DNA of 8,453 bases from Acidimicrobiaceae bacterium UBA7830. Its GTDB lineage: Bacteria; Actinomycetota; Acidimicrobiia; Acidimicrobiales; Ilumatobacteraceae. The translations under genes were made by a program, and so were the position numbers. A model generated the notes under the pieces. That model was not told the origin of the DNA, did no database searches, and was given only the letters and a program-made list of their open reading frames with translations. The stretch lies in NCBI GenBank assembly GCA_002501485.1, contig DLTS01000097.1, positions 1 to 8,453 of the forward strand. Reading direction: 5' to 3'. Positions 1-5,864 of this stretch are shown one piece after another (positions within the stretch are counted from its first letter, which is position 1; each line of letters starts with the position of its first letter).

Positions 1-783
1 TCGACTCCATCGATGGTCTCAGTGACGGGCTCGGTGAGGGCGGGCACGGAGGTCGCTCAAGCTGCCTCATCTGATTTGAAGCGTGTGCATTTGGAGCTCG
101 GCGGGAAGGCGCCGGTCATTGTGTTCGACGACGCCGATGTCCCTGCTGCTGCTGAAGCGATTGCGGTTGCGGGGTACTTCAATTCAGGTCAAGACTGCAC
201 GGCGGCGACAAGGGTGCTCGTCCATTCCTCAATCCGTCAGGATTTTGTTGACGCGTTGAGCGCTCAGGCGCAGGATGCGAAGGTTGGCACACCGTTTGAA
301 GCGGACGTTCTGTGCGGGCCGTTGAACAACAGCAACCAGCTTTCGCATGTGCTCGGATTTCTCGATCGTGTTCCTTCTCACGCCTCGGTCACCGCCGGCG
401 GTGCGCAGGTCGGGTCAAGTGGCTACTTCGTTGCTCCAACGGTGATCGCTGGTCTCAGACAAGATGATGAGATGAGCCAACGAGAAGTCTTTGGCCCGGT
501 GATCACTGTGCAAGAGTTCTCAGACGAAAGCGAGGCACTGAGCTACGCAAACGGCGTTGAGTATGGGCTTGCCTCGAGCGTATGGACCGTTGATGTCGCC
601 CGAGCGATGCGATGTGCCCGAGACCTTGATTTTGGTTGCGTCTGGGTGAATACCCACATCCCGATCGTCGCTGAAATGCCGCATGGCGGTTACAAGAAAT
701 CGGGCTACGGAAAAGATCTGTCTTCGTACGCGCTCGAGGACTACACCCGAATCAAGCATGTGATGGTCAACATCGCCGAATGA
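1..783 (+). CDS. patD: Aldehyde dehydrogenase, gamma-aminobutyraldehyde dehydrogenase type (3' part only)
   Basis: This is an NAD(P)-dependent aldehyde dehydrogenase cut off by the left edge; the reading frame is open from base 1, so the ATG at 13 is internal. About 260 C-terminal residues remain of a family usually 470-500 long. Counting from that ATG, the general-base Glu is residue 28 (LELGGK) and the nucleophilic Cys is residue 62 (GQDC). Their spacing of 34 is the family norm, so the visible catalytic half looks intact. The EVFGPV motif and the C-terminal run NTH...EMPHGG...SGYGKD...YALEDYTRIKH closely resemble what I recall of E. coli YdcW/PatD. That enzyme oxidises 4-aminobutanal to GABA in putrescine degradation in the cytoplasm. 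Family membership is seen directly; the substrate is inferred from these motifs, and betaine-aldehyde or another amino-aldehyde remains possible. The next gene starts 21 bp downstream on the same strand. No putrescine-pathway neighbour is visible in the window. Confidence 0.82.
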   Translation, partial: STPSMVSVTGSVRAGTEVAQAASSDLKRVHLELGGKAPVIVFDDADVPAAAEAIAVAGYFNSGQDCTAATRVLVHSSIRQDFVDALSAQAQDAKVGTPFEADVLCGPLNNSNQLSHVLGFLDRVPSHASVTAGGAQVGSSGYFVAPTVIAGLRQDDEMSQREVFGPVITVQEFSDESEALSYANGVEYGLASSVWTVDVARAMRCARDLDFGCVWVNTHIPIVAEMPHGGYKKSGYGKDLSSYALEDYTRIKHVMVNIAE

Positions 784-804
784 CCCGCTCTAACCCCCAC
801 TTTC

Positions 805-1353
805 ATGAACTCTCAACGAGACCCGCATGACGTCTTAGGCGTGCGCCGAGGCGCAAGCCGAGTCGAAATTCGGGCGGCCTACCGGCGACTTGCTCGCAAA
901 GTACACCCTGATGTCGACGATGGTCGGCACAGCGACGAGATGGCGGCGTTGAACGAGGCCTATCGAACTCTCACCAGTGAGCCCCAACGGGTTCAGGGCA
1001 CGACGCAGGCTCGTCCGCACGCCAACAACACGGCGCCGATGCCACCTCCAACCGTGATCTCCAGGCCGGTCTCGTTTCCGTGGCGTGGCGTTGTGATCAC
1101 TTCTGCGGTTGGTGCAGCGGCAATCGTGGTGCTTTCGCTCTTCGCAGGTCCAGAAGTTGACTCGCCACCTGATGGTGTCATCCAATCGGGCTCGTGCGTC
1201 GTGATCAATGAAGCGTTGTTTGCGGTTGAGGTGCCGTGTGATCAGGCTGAGAGCGAAGTTGTGAAGCAACTAGTTCCGCTCGATGCCGTGTGCGCAGATG
1301 GTGCACCAGGATTCCTCGATCAACTCGGTATGGGTCGAGTGTGTCTCGAGTAG
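805..1353 (+). CDS. Membrane-anchored J-domain protein with four-cysteine outer domain
   Basis: The 182-residue protein has three parts. Residues 6-60 form a short J-domain with the diagnostic HPD at 34-36 (RKVHPDVD); this tripeptide normally stimulates the ATPase of DnaK-type Hsp70. A Pro-rich linker follows (about 61-93), then one hydrophobic segment (about 95-114). The C-terminal domain (about 118-182) has cysteines at 131, 145, 163 and 180, arranged GSC...VPC...VC...VC. That resembles the small outer domains of LppU or 'septum formation' type actinobacterial proteins. With the J-domain in the cytoplasm, the cysteine domain would face outward and could form two disulfides. It lacks the Gly/Phe and zinc-finger regions of DnaJ itself, so it is a J-domain (type III) protein, not the general chaperone. 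The ATG at 805 lies 21 bp after the dehydrogenase; no good Shine-Dalgarno is visible. The next gene overlaps its 3' end. The actual role is unknown. Confidence 0.78.
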   Translation: MNSQRDPHDVLGVRRGASRVEIRAAYRRLARKVHPDVDDGRHSDEMAALNEAYRTLTSEPQRVQGTTQARPHANNTAPMPPPTVISRPVSFPWRGVVITSAVGAAAIVVLSLFAGPEVDSPPDGVIQSGSCVVINEALFAVEVPCDQAESEVVKQLVPLDAVCADGAPGFLDQLGMGRVCLE

Positions 1354-1760
1354 TTGGTGGTGCAGCGATTGCTGTGACGGTCGCAGTGATCGTTTCATTT
1401 GCATTGATCGGTTCCTCACAGCGTGACGTGACGATCCAAGATCTCACGGTTGGTGACTGTTTCTTTCTGCCCGAAAATGACATTGGCTTGTCGATCACCT
1501 CCTTTCCACTTGCCGAATGCGGTGACGTTCTCGAGAGGGCGTCAAGCGGTGGGGGAGTCGCAGCGTATGTGTTGAAAGTTGGGGTCCTCAACGGGTCGTC
1601 CTCGCAATTTCCAACGGCCGAGGAGCTTCTGCAAATGGTCGACGAACGTTGTGAGAAATTTGTGTTGACGGTGCCAGCAATCTTGCCGCTAGTGCCAGAC
1701 GAGACCGCGTGGAATGTTGCTGGAGGTCCATACGCCTGTCTCTCCGTATCGCCAGGCTGA
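1341..1760 (+). CDS. Small membrane-anchored or secreted four-cysteine protein, septum-formation/LppU-like
   Basis: I place the start at the GTG at 1341, giving 139 residues and a 13-bp overlap with the J-domain gene. The frame is also open from an ATG at 1290, but that start would add 17 unremarkable residues and enlarge the overlap to 64 bp. From the GTG, a hydrophobic segment begins almost at once (residues 4-23), acting as a signal anchor or uncleaved signal peptide. An outer domain with cysteines at 40, 60, 104 and 133 follows. The LTVGDCF motif around Cys40 is typical of small actinobacterial 'septum formation' or LppU-like domains, which often begin VGDC and end in a conserved Cys. The usual Cys-x-x-Pro-His variant at the second cysteine is absent. 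The cysteine layout matches that of the preceding gene, suggesting relatives or partners in one envelope function. No lipobox is seen at the N-terminus. The molecular role is unknown. Confidence 0.65.
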   Translation: MSRVVGGAAIAVTVAVIVSFALIGSSQRDVTIQDLTVGDCFFLPENDIGLSITSFPLAECGDVLERASSGGGVAAYVLKVGVLNGSSSQFPTAEELLQMVDERCEKFVLTVPAILPLVPDETAWNVAGGPYACLSVSPG

Positions 1761-1786
1761 CGTGAGTTCTCGACACGAGCGGCTGG

Positions 1787-1792
1787 TAGCCT
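1787..1792 (+). promoter_or_regulatory. Candidate -10 element of the tRNA-Val gene
   Basis: TAGCCT fits the actinobacterial TANNNT -10 consensus and lies 12 nt before the mature 5' end of the tRNA. Transcription would then begin near 1799, leaving a short 5' leader for RNase P to remove. The same hexamer precedes hisC. I see no convincing -35 element at the usual distance. Confidence 0.4.
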
Positions 1793-1804
1793 CGCCGGTG
1801 CTGA

Positions 1805-1877
1805 GGGCGATTAGCTCAGTTGGAAGAGCGCCACGTTCACACCGTGGAGGTCATGGGATCGAGGCCCGTATCGCCCA
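1805..1877 (+). tRNA. tRNA-Val, anticodon CAC
   Basis: A complete cloverleaf folds by hand. The acceptor stem GGGCGAT (1805-1811) pairs perfectly with 1870-1876. The D-arm is GCTC/GAGC (1814-1817 with 1826-1829) around an 8-nt loop containing GG. The anticodon stem CCACG/CGTGG (1831-1835 with 1843-1847) encloses loop TTCACAC, anticodon CAC at 1838-1840, which reads the valine codon GUG. The variable region is AGGTC and the T-stem ATGGG/CCCGT (1853-1857 with 1865-1869) includes one T-G wobble. The T-loop is ATCGAGG rather than the usual TTCGANY, so positions 54 (A) and 60 (G) are off consensus while T55, C56 and A58 are kept. The discriminator is A1877; CCA is not encoded, so it must be added enzymatically. 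No strong terminator follows. Valine identity is supported by both anticodon and body. Confidence 0.93.
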
Positions 1878-1916
1878 CTCATTAAGGAAGTGTTCTCCTC
1901 ATTGCGCTGAGTCGCC

Positions 1917-1922
1917 TACCCT
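1917..1922 (+). promoter_or_regulatory. Candidate leaderless -10 element for the DUF3499-like gene
   Basis: TACCCT matches TANNNT and ends 6 nt before the GTG start at 1929. Since actinobacterial transcription begins about 6-7 nt after the -10 hexamer, the mRNA would start at or next to the GTG. No Shine-Dalgarno lies before the start, consistent with leaderless translation. The -35 region shows nothing convincing. Confidence 0.45.
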
Positions 1923-1928
1923 ACGAAT

Positions 1929-2351
1929 GTGGCCTCATGTGATCGTCCGGGATGTTCTCAGCCCATGGCGCTGAGTTACGGGTTTGATCCTGTTGTGGCT
2001 GTGGTGTGGCTTGACGTGCCTTCCGACTCATCATCAACTGGTCTTTGTCTGCAACATGGCGAACGACTCACTGCTCCGAAGGGTTGGACAATTGATGACC
2101 GCCGAGATCCGACGCTGAGGTTGTTTCGACCTGGGCCTATCGGTGAGCGCGCAGAGAAACCGTTGCGGCGCCGACGCAGAATATCGAAAGCGACGGCACC
2201 ACAGTCATCATTATTTGAGGCCGATCTCCCGAGCGGCTCCCGAGATGAACGCCCAATAGTCGAAAGTGACGCACAACCGAGTGAGAGCCCGCAAACACTA
2301 TCTCCATTGCTGTCTCGGGCCTTCCGAGGCACTCCGCTTTTTCACGACTGA
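1929..2351 (+). CDS. DUF3499-like actinobacterial protein with putative zinc site
   Basis: The 140-residue product begins at a GTG. The N-terminal half (residues 1-58) matches my memory of DUF3499: CDRPGC at 4-9, then GLCLQHGERLTAPKGW at 38-53. The resulting Cys4, Cys9, Cys40 and His43 (C-x4-C ... C-x2-H) form a plausible zinc-binding site. The LTAPKGW stretch after it is a hallmark of the family, whose function is not known to me. The C-terminal half is quite different: polar, low in hydrophobics, with five arginines in a row at 80-84. It ends in a short, less polar segment (SPLLSRAFRG, 125-134). The tail looks disordered and could bind nucleic acid or a partner; that is inference. The gene follows tRNA-Val by about 50 bp and precedes an SRPBCC gene by 8 bp, so those two proteins are probably co-expressed. 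Confidence 0.8.
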   Translation: MASCDRPGCSQPMALSYGFDPVVAVVWLDVPSDSSSTGLCLQHGERLTAPKGWTIDDRRDPTLRLFRPGPIGERAEKPLRRRRRISKATAPQSSLFEADLPSGSRDERPIVESDAQPSESPQTLSPLLSRAFRGTPLFHD

Positions 2352-2359
2352 CCATCGCA

Positions 2360-2794
2360 ATGGCTTTCACCGTTTCTCGCACAGTTGAGTTTGCCGCATC
2401 AACGGAGGCTGTTCGCCCGTTGCTGCGAGATCTTTCGACGTATCCGAAGTGGGTGCCGATCGTTTCGTCGGTGGAGCAAGATGGTGAACAGCACTGGATC
2501 GTCGAACTCAGGGTTTCGATCGGGCCGTTCGCACGCTCGAAACAACTCCGGATGGAGCGTTCAATCGACAACGACGAACACATCATGTTCTCTCGCAATG
2601 AGTCCGACGGCCGGAAACATGCACATTGGGAATTGCGTTTCGACGTGAGCGACGTTGGTGCGCAGACCTCGGTAACGGCTGTTCTTGAGTATCAGGGAAC
2701 GATGTGGACTCCGGGTCCGGTCGAAGACGCGCTCCACAGCGGCCTCGATGCTGCGGTTGAGCACCTTCGAGAGTTAGTCCAGCAGACGCATTGA
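2360..2794 (+). CDS. SRPBCC (START-like, polyketide cyclase/dehydrase-type) fold protein
   Basis: The 144-residue protein has the recognisable outline of a SRPBCC/START-like domain. It opens with a first strand and acidic turn (TVSRTVEFAAS), then a helix leading into the conserved DLSTYPKWVPIVSSVE stretch (about 25-40). Central strands follow, and a long C-terminal helix (PVEDALHSGLDAAVEHLRELV) would pack across the sheet. Such proteins form a hydrophobic cavity that binds lipids, polyketides or cofactors; the ligand cannot be told from sequence. There is no signal peptide or membrane segment, so it is probably cytoplasmic. The ATG lies 8 bp after the stop of the DUF3499-like gene, which suggests one transcript. 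No Shine-Dalgarno is evident, so translation may depend on coupling. The gene converges on the ABC ATPase gene with 14 bp between the stops. Confidence 0.75.
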   Translation: MAFTVSRTVEFAASTEAVRPLLRDLSTYPKWVPIVSSVEQDGEQHWIVELRVSIGPFARSKQLRMERSIDNDEHIMFSRNESDGRKHAHWELRFDVSDVGAQTSVTAVLEYQGTMWTPGPVEDALHSGLDAAVEHLRELVQQTH

Positions 2795-2808
2795 CCTGGC
2801 CGAGATTC

Positions 2809-3606
2809 TCAAGCGCCGTGGGTTGCAACGGCTCTTAAGCGGCCTTCTTGAGTGGCAGTTACGGAGAGATTTACTCCAAAGGTGTCAGACATCGTCGCAC
2901 TCGTCATTCCTGACGACATCGAGCCACTAAAGATTGTGGCGCCATCGCGAAGGCACAATAGGTTGGTCATTCCTTGGGGGACTTCCTCAAGGTGGTGAGT
3001 GACAAGAACCAAAGCGCCAATCGAACCGTCTTGGGTAAGGCTGCCAAGCGCATCGATGAGGTCTTCTCGGGCGACGAGGTCGAGGCCTGCGAAAGGTTCG
3101 TCAAGAATGATGAGCGCTGGGTTATTCATGAGTGTTCGGGCCAACAGCACACGTTGACGTTCGCCTGATGAGAGGGTGCCAAAGGTCTGGTGAGAAAGAT
3201 GGGCGATGCCCAGCCGATCAAGTTTCTCATGGGCATTTGCGACATCGTCTTCTGAATATTGATGCCACCATGGTTCGAGCGCTGCATGTAACGCTGTCAC
3301 CACCACGTCGATTGCTTGCAGCTTGGGTCGAAGTTGATCGGTGAGTCCCTGGGCCGCAAACCCAATTCGTCGTCGCATTGCTCGAACGTCCATCCGACCG
3401 AGACGTTCCCCGAGTACATCAATTGCGCCCGCTGACGGATGTTCTCGTAACGCCATCATCCGCAGCAGCGTCGACTTGCCGCTGCCGTTACCACCAACCA
3501 CAAGCCAACGCTCTCCTGAAGCGATCTCGAGGTTGATGTCGGCAAGAATGTCTCGCTCACCCCGCGAAAATCCCACATGGCTGAGTTTCACCAAGACGTC
3601 GCTCAC
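2809..3606 (-). CDS. Lone ABC transporter-type ATP-binding protein
   Basis: I choose the GTG at 3606-3604, which overlaps the rlmN stop in a GTGA tetranucleotide and gives 265 residues. The frame extends to an ATG at 3663, but that adds 19 Cys- and Asp-rich residues read from inside rlmN. All ATPase motifs are present: Walker A GGNGSGKST at 38-46, Q-loop Gln86, signature LSSGERQ at 145-151, Walker B LIILDE at 165-170, D-loop AGLD at 173-176 and switch histidine at about 204 (VTHH). This is one nucleotide-binding domain with a short C-terminal extension and no membrane segment, so it would need a separate permease or act outside transport. No permease or solute-binding gene is adjacent. It somewhat resembles YlmA or ModF-like orphan ATPases, but substrate is unassignable. 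It is the last gene of the mshD-rlmN cluster, and translation is probably coupled to rlmN. Confidence 0.88.
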   Translation of the reverse strand: MSDVLVKLSHVGFSRGERDILADINLEIASGERWLVVGGNGSGKSTLLRMMALREHPSAGAIDVLGERLGRMDVRAMRRRIGFAAQGLTDQLRPKLQAIDVVVTALHAALEPWWHQYSEDDVANAHEKLDRLGIAHLSHQTFGTLSSGERQRVLLARTLMNNPALIILDEPFAGLDLVAREDLIDALGSLTQDGSIGALVLVTHHLEEVPQGMTNLLCLRDGATIFSGSMSSGMTSATMSDTFGVNLSVTATQEGRLRAVATHGA

Positions 3607-4661
3607 GTCTGAGCAGCACTTTTCGTAATCGTCACCGGCGTCATTGCAGCAAGTTGCCCGCATGCAGCATCAATGTCATTGCCTCGATTTCGACGGACGG
3701 TGGCGTCCACTCCGCGACGAGTGAGTACCCCTTGAAATTTCTCGATCTGTGAGCGTCGGGAACCCTGATACTCGTAGCCAGCGGTTCGATTCAACGGAAT
3801 GAGATTGACATGCGCGATTGGACGAAGTCGACGACAGAGTTCAGCGAGCGCCGCAGCCTCTTCAACTGAGTCGTTGACGCCATCGATCATCGCCCATTCG
3901 AAACTCATTCGACGCTTTCGTTGCGATACGTAGTGTGAGCATGCGTCAAGAAGCTCATCGATGGGGTAGCGGCGATTCATTGGAATCAAGGTGTTGCGGA
4001 GATCATCGTGGGCGGCGTGCAAGCTGACTGCGAGAGTTACCGGCAAAGGACGGTCGGCAAGTCGCAGGATTCCAGGAACGAGGCCAACCGTCGACACGGT
4101 GAGATGGCGAGCGGAGAGGCCGAAACCATCGTGCACTGCGGTCATCGCAGGCCAGAGCGCATCTTCGTTAGCGAGGGGTTCACCCATACCCATCACCACC
4201 ACGTTTGAGAGCCGGCGGCCTTGCCGGTGGGCTGCGTACTTCGCCCGTGCGACTTGCTCAACGAGTTCCGCCGAGGTGAGATGTCGGTTGAAACCCTGTT
4301 GGCCCGTTGCGCAAAAGGTGCAGCCCATTGCGCATCCCGCTTGTGATGAAATGCAGACTGTTGCTCGATCTGGATACAGCATGAGCACTGACTCGATGCG
4401 AGCGCCACCGTCCACCTCGTAAAGGAACTTCGTTGTGAGCCCATCGTCAGCCTCACTGGTATGAAGTTCGGTGAGTGATGGTGGGAGCTCCTTTTCAAGT
4501 GTGGCTCGCAATGTCATCGGCAAGGTTGTCCACGTTGACGACGGTCCGCAGTCGCCGTATAGGGCTTTCCAAACCTGGTCAACGCGATACGAGGGCTCGC
4601 CGTCGAGGAGGTTCGCAAGTGACTGCCTGTCAACTCCGTACCTGGGCTGCGAAATGCTCAT
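3603..4661 (-). CDS. rlmN: Dual-specificity rRNA/tRNA adenine C2-methyltransferase RlmN
   Basis: RlmN is a radical-SAM enzyme that methylates C2 of A2503 in 23S rRNA and, in E. coli, A37 of some tRNAs. I place the start at the ATG at 4661-4659, which overlaps the mshD stop as ATGA and gives 352 residues, the usual length. An ATG at 4682 would add seven residues and lengthen the overlap. The radical-SAM cluster cysteines are at 110, 114 and 117 (C-x3-C-x2-C), with SAM-binding GMGEPL at 158-163. The two catalytic cysteines that exchange the methylene group are also there: Cys103 in VCISSQ and Cys334 in GNDIDAACGQL, matching E. coli Cys118 and Cys355. All expected active-site residues are therefore present, and it should be functional. 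It sits between mshD and an ABC ATPase gene, with 4-bp overlaps on both sides, so the three are likely translationally coupled. Cfr resistance methylases are relatives, but the neighbourhood and sequence fit RlmN better. Confidence 0.95.
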   Translation of the reverse strand: MSISQPRYGVDRQSLANLLDGEPSYRVDQVWKALYGDCGPSSTWTTLPMTLRATLEKELPPSLTELHTSEADDGLTTKFLYEVDGGARIESVLMLYPDRATVCISSQAGCAMGCTFCATGQQGFNRHLTSAELVEQVARAKYAAHRQGRRLSNVVVMGMGEPLANEDALWPAMTAVHDGFGLSARHLTVSTVGLVPGILRLADRPLPVTLAVSLHAAHDDLRNTLIPMNRRYPIDELLDACSHYVSQRKRRMSFEWAMIDGVNDSVEEAAALAELCRRLRPIAHVNLIPLNRTAGYEYQGSRRSQIEKFQGVLTRRGVDATVRRNRGNDIDAACGQLAAMTPVTITKSAAQT

Positions 4662-5605
4662 ATCGATGGTGGTCCCGACCAACGGTAGGCACGATCAGTG
4701 TGGTGGACCTCCATGCCGATCGATTCGTATAGGGCCATCGCCGCCGTATTGTCGGCGTCGACGTACAACATCCCAATAGAGATTCCTGCACGGGCAAGGT
4801 GACTAAATCCGGCCATCACCATCTGTTTGCCCAAACCCTGACCGACCTGCGAGGGGTCGACAGCTATTGCGTAGATTTCACCGAGTTGGGGCTCATGTAA
4901 GTCAGGTTCATGTCGCTTGGTCCAGCAAAACCCAGTGATGGACCCAGCAACAGGGTGAAGACGGAGGTCATCGGCAAGAAACCACGGCGCCCTCACGCGT
5001 CGTTCCAATTGCTCATGCGTCCAGCCGCCTTGCTCTTCGTGGTCGGCGAACGCAGCGTTGTTCACTGAGAGCCACTCATGCTCATCGCTACCAACAATGA
5101 AACCACGGGTTCCCGCTGCACCATCATGAAAGCGCGCTGCGATTTCGGTTGTTAACGAAATTCGCATTTGATGTAGCCGTCGATACTCGATGAATCCGAG
5201 AGCGGAGGCAATGTGCTCCACCCACGGATCATGCGCTCGTGCCCACCACGTGATGCGAACCGGATTCTCGGTCTGCAAGAGGTCGGTAACGCCGTTCACC
5301 ACAAGTCGAATGATGTCGCGCGCCGGGGCAAGATCATGGTCGTGCTGGCACACAACCTCTAACGTCCACCCGTCATTGGCCCTGCTAGCGATCGAAACGG
5401 CAGCCAGCACGCTGTCGACCTTTGCCATAGCCACCACAGGCGGGTGAGAAGATGTCTCATCGAGCACATCTAAGCGCAACTGATCAGAAAGAATTCTGTG
5501 ACCATGATGACGTTCAACCTCGTCACAGAAATGAAGGAGCGTAGGGCGAATATCCGCTTCAACCAGCCCTGCAAAGGCAAGTGAGAGAGCGGGCGGTTGC
5601 GTCAC
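4658..5605 (-). CDS. mshD: Mycothiol synthase (two GNAT domains)
   Basis: MshD catalyses the last step of mycothiol synthesis, acetylating the cysteine amino group of Cys-GlcN-Ins with acetyl-CoA in the cytoplasm. The 315-residue length and tandem GNAT layout fit the family. The N-terminal domain (about 1-150) is diverged, without a clear acetyl-CoA loop. The C-terminal domain (about 165-310) carries the family features: VNNAAFADHEEQGGW at 181-195, FCWTK at 226-230, then GEIYAIAVDP and the acyl-CoA loop QVGQGLGK at 242-260. YVDADNTAAMALYESIG is at 281-297. These closely match recalled mycobacterial MshD sequences. The start is GTG at 5605; TAACCT lies 7 nt upstream, which suggests a leaderless mRNA, although an AGGCGG run touches the start codon too closely to serve as a normal Shine-Dalgarno. 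The gene heads the overlapping mshD-rlmN-ABC series. A generic two-domain GNAT is the alternative, but less likely. Confidence 0.88.
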   Translation of the reverse strand: MTQPPALSLAFAGLVEADIRPTLLHFCDEVERHHGHRILSDQLRLDVLDETSSHPPVVAMAKVDSVLAAVSIASRANDGWTLEVVCQHDHDLAPARDIIRLVVNGVTDLLQTENPVRITWWARAHDPWVEHIASALGFIEYRRLHQMRISLTTEIAARFHDGAAGTRGFIVGSDEHEWLSVNNAAFADHEEQGGWTHEQLERRVRAPWFLADDLRLHPVAGSITGFCWTKRHEPDLHEPQLGEIYAIAVDPSQVGQGLGKQMVMAGFSHLARAGISIGMLYVDADNTAAMALYESIGMEVHHTDRAYRWSGPPSI

Positions 5606-5612
5606 CCGCCTG

Positions 5613-5618
5613 AGGTTA
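5613..5618 (-). promoter_or_regulatory. Candidate leaderless -10 element for mshD
   Basis: On the - strand this reads TAACCT, a TANNNT match ending 7 nt before the GTG at 5605. It lies in the 31-bp gap after the 67-aa gene, so mshD could be transcribed on its own as well as from upstream. No good -35 hexamer is seen. Confidence 0.4.
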
Positions 5619-5636
5619 CCTGTTTAGACAAGAGCG

Positions 5637-5840
5637 CTAGCGGGTTGCACGTTCGGCGCGGGAGATCGCTCGCTCGGCGCTTCGAAGTAAGCGCTCCGAT
5701 TCGTAGAGGGGTGAGAGAATATCTTCACGCTCGCTTGAGCGGAGTGGAGTGATGAGACCCTCAACGCGATCGCGGCAACGCGACAAGTGCTCTTCGAGGG
5801 CCGATAGTTCGGCACTGAACGCAACGAGGTCTATATCCAC
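5637..5840 (-). CDS. Small helical, probably coiled-coil protein of unknown function
   Basis: I do not recognise this 67-residue product. It is almost wholly predicted helix with heptad-like spacing, rich in Glu, Arg, Ser and Leu. There is one central break at ITPLRSSE (about 30-37) and a single Cys at 22, which suggests two amphipathic helices folding as a hairpin or pairing as a dimer. It has no signal peptide or membrane segment. The start is GTG at 5840, with TACGGT 7 nt upstream on the same strand and no Shine-Dalgarno, matching the leaderless pattern of neighbouring genes. A second reading frame over the same bases (5824-5624) gives a Ser- and Pro-rich, low-complexity product and is probably a shadow. 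The gene precedes mshD by 31 bp in the same direction and faces hisC. Charge pattern and promoter argue that it is real. A XseB-like small subunit was considered, but its motifs are not there. Confidence 0.55.
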   Translation of the reverse strand: MDIDLVAFSAELSALEEHLSRCRDRVEGLITPLRSSEREDILSPLYESERLLRSAERAISRAERATR

Positions 5841-5847
5841 GCTCGGA

Positions 5848-5853
5848 ACCGTA
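5848..5853 (-). promoter_or_regulatory. Candidate leaderless -10 element for the 67-aa gene
   Basis: On the - strand this reads TACGGT, fitting TANNNT, and ends 7 nt before the GTG at 5840. The expected -35 position (about 5870-5876) falls within the dyad at 5865-5882, so a protein bound there could block or activate this promoter. Confidence 0.35.
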
Positions 5854-5864
5854 TTCGAAAATGA

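Noticed and set aside
835..1269. A 144-codon - strand frame opposite the J-domain gene
   Set aside because: The product is His-, Arg- and Cys-rich without a recognisable domain, while the + strand frame has a clear J-domain with HPD.
1290..1353. Possible frameshift joining the J-domain gene and the next one into a single gene
   Set aside because: Each product has its own membrane segment and full set of four cysteines, and the first ends with the expected terminal Cys motif, so two overlapping genes fit better.
1770..1775. TCGACA as -35 element of the tRNA promoter
   Set aside because: It matches TTGACA in five of six bases, but lies only 11 bp before the candidate -10, too close for a usual sigma-70-type promoter.
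1884..1900. AGGA...TCCT repeat after the tRNA as a terminator
   Set aside because: Only four base pairs and no T-run; it could easily be chance.
1714..1974. An 86-codon + strand frame crossing the tRNA gene
   Set aside because: It reads straight through the tRNA-Val structure and overlaps both neighbouring genes; the tRNA explains the sequence fully.
2811..2836. Hairpin near the convergent gene ends (AAG-C-GCCGT, 8-nt loop, ACGGC-T-CTT)
   Set aside because: The stem is only 5 + 3 bp with an internal mismatch, no T-run follows on either strand, and it lies within the ABC ATPase coding sequence. A weak terminator cannot be excluded.
5624..5824. A 66-codon - strand frame overlapping the 67-aa gene
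   Set aside because: Ser-, Pro- and Ala-rich product without pattern; the competing frame has a helical heptad-like pattern and a promoter-like hexamer at the expected distance.
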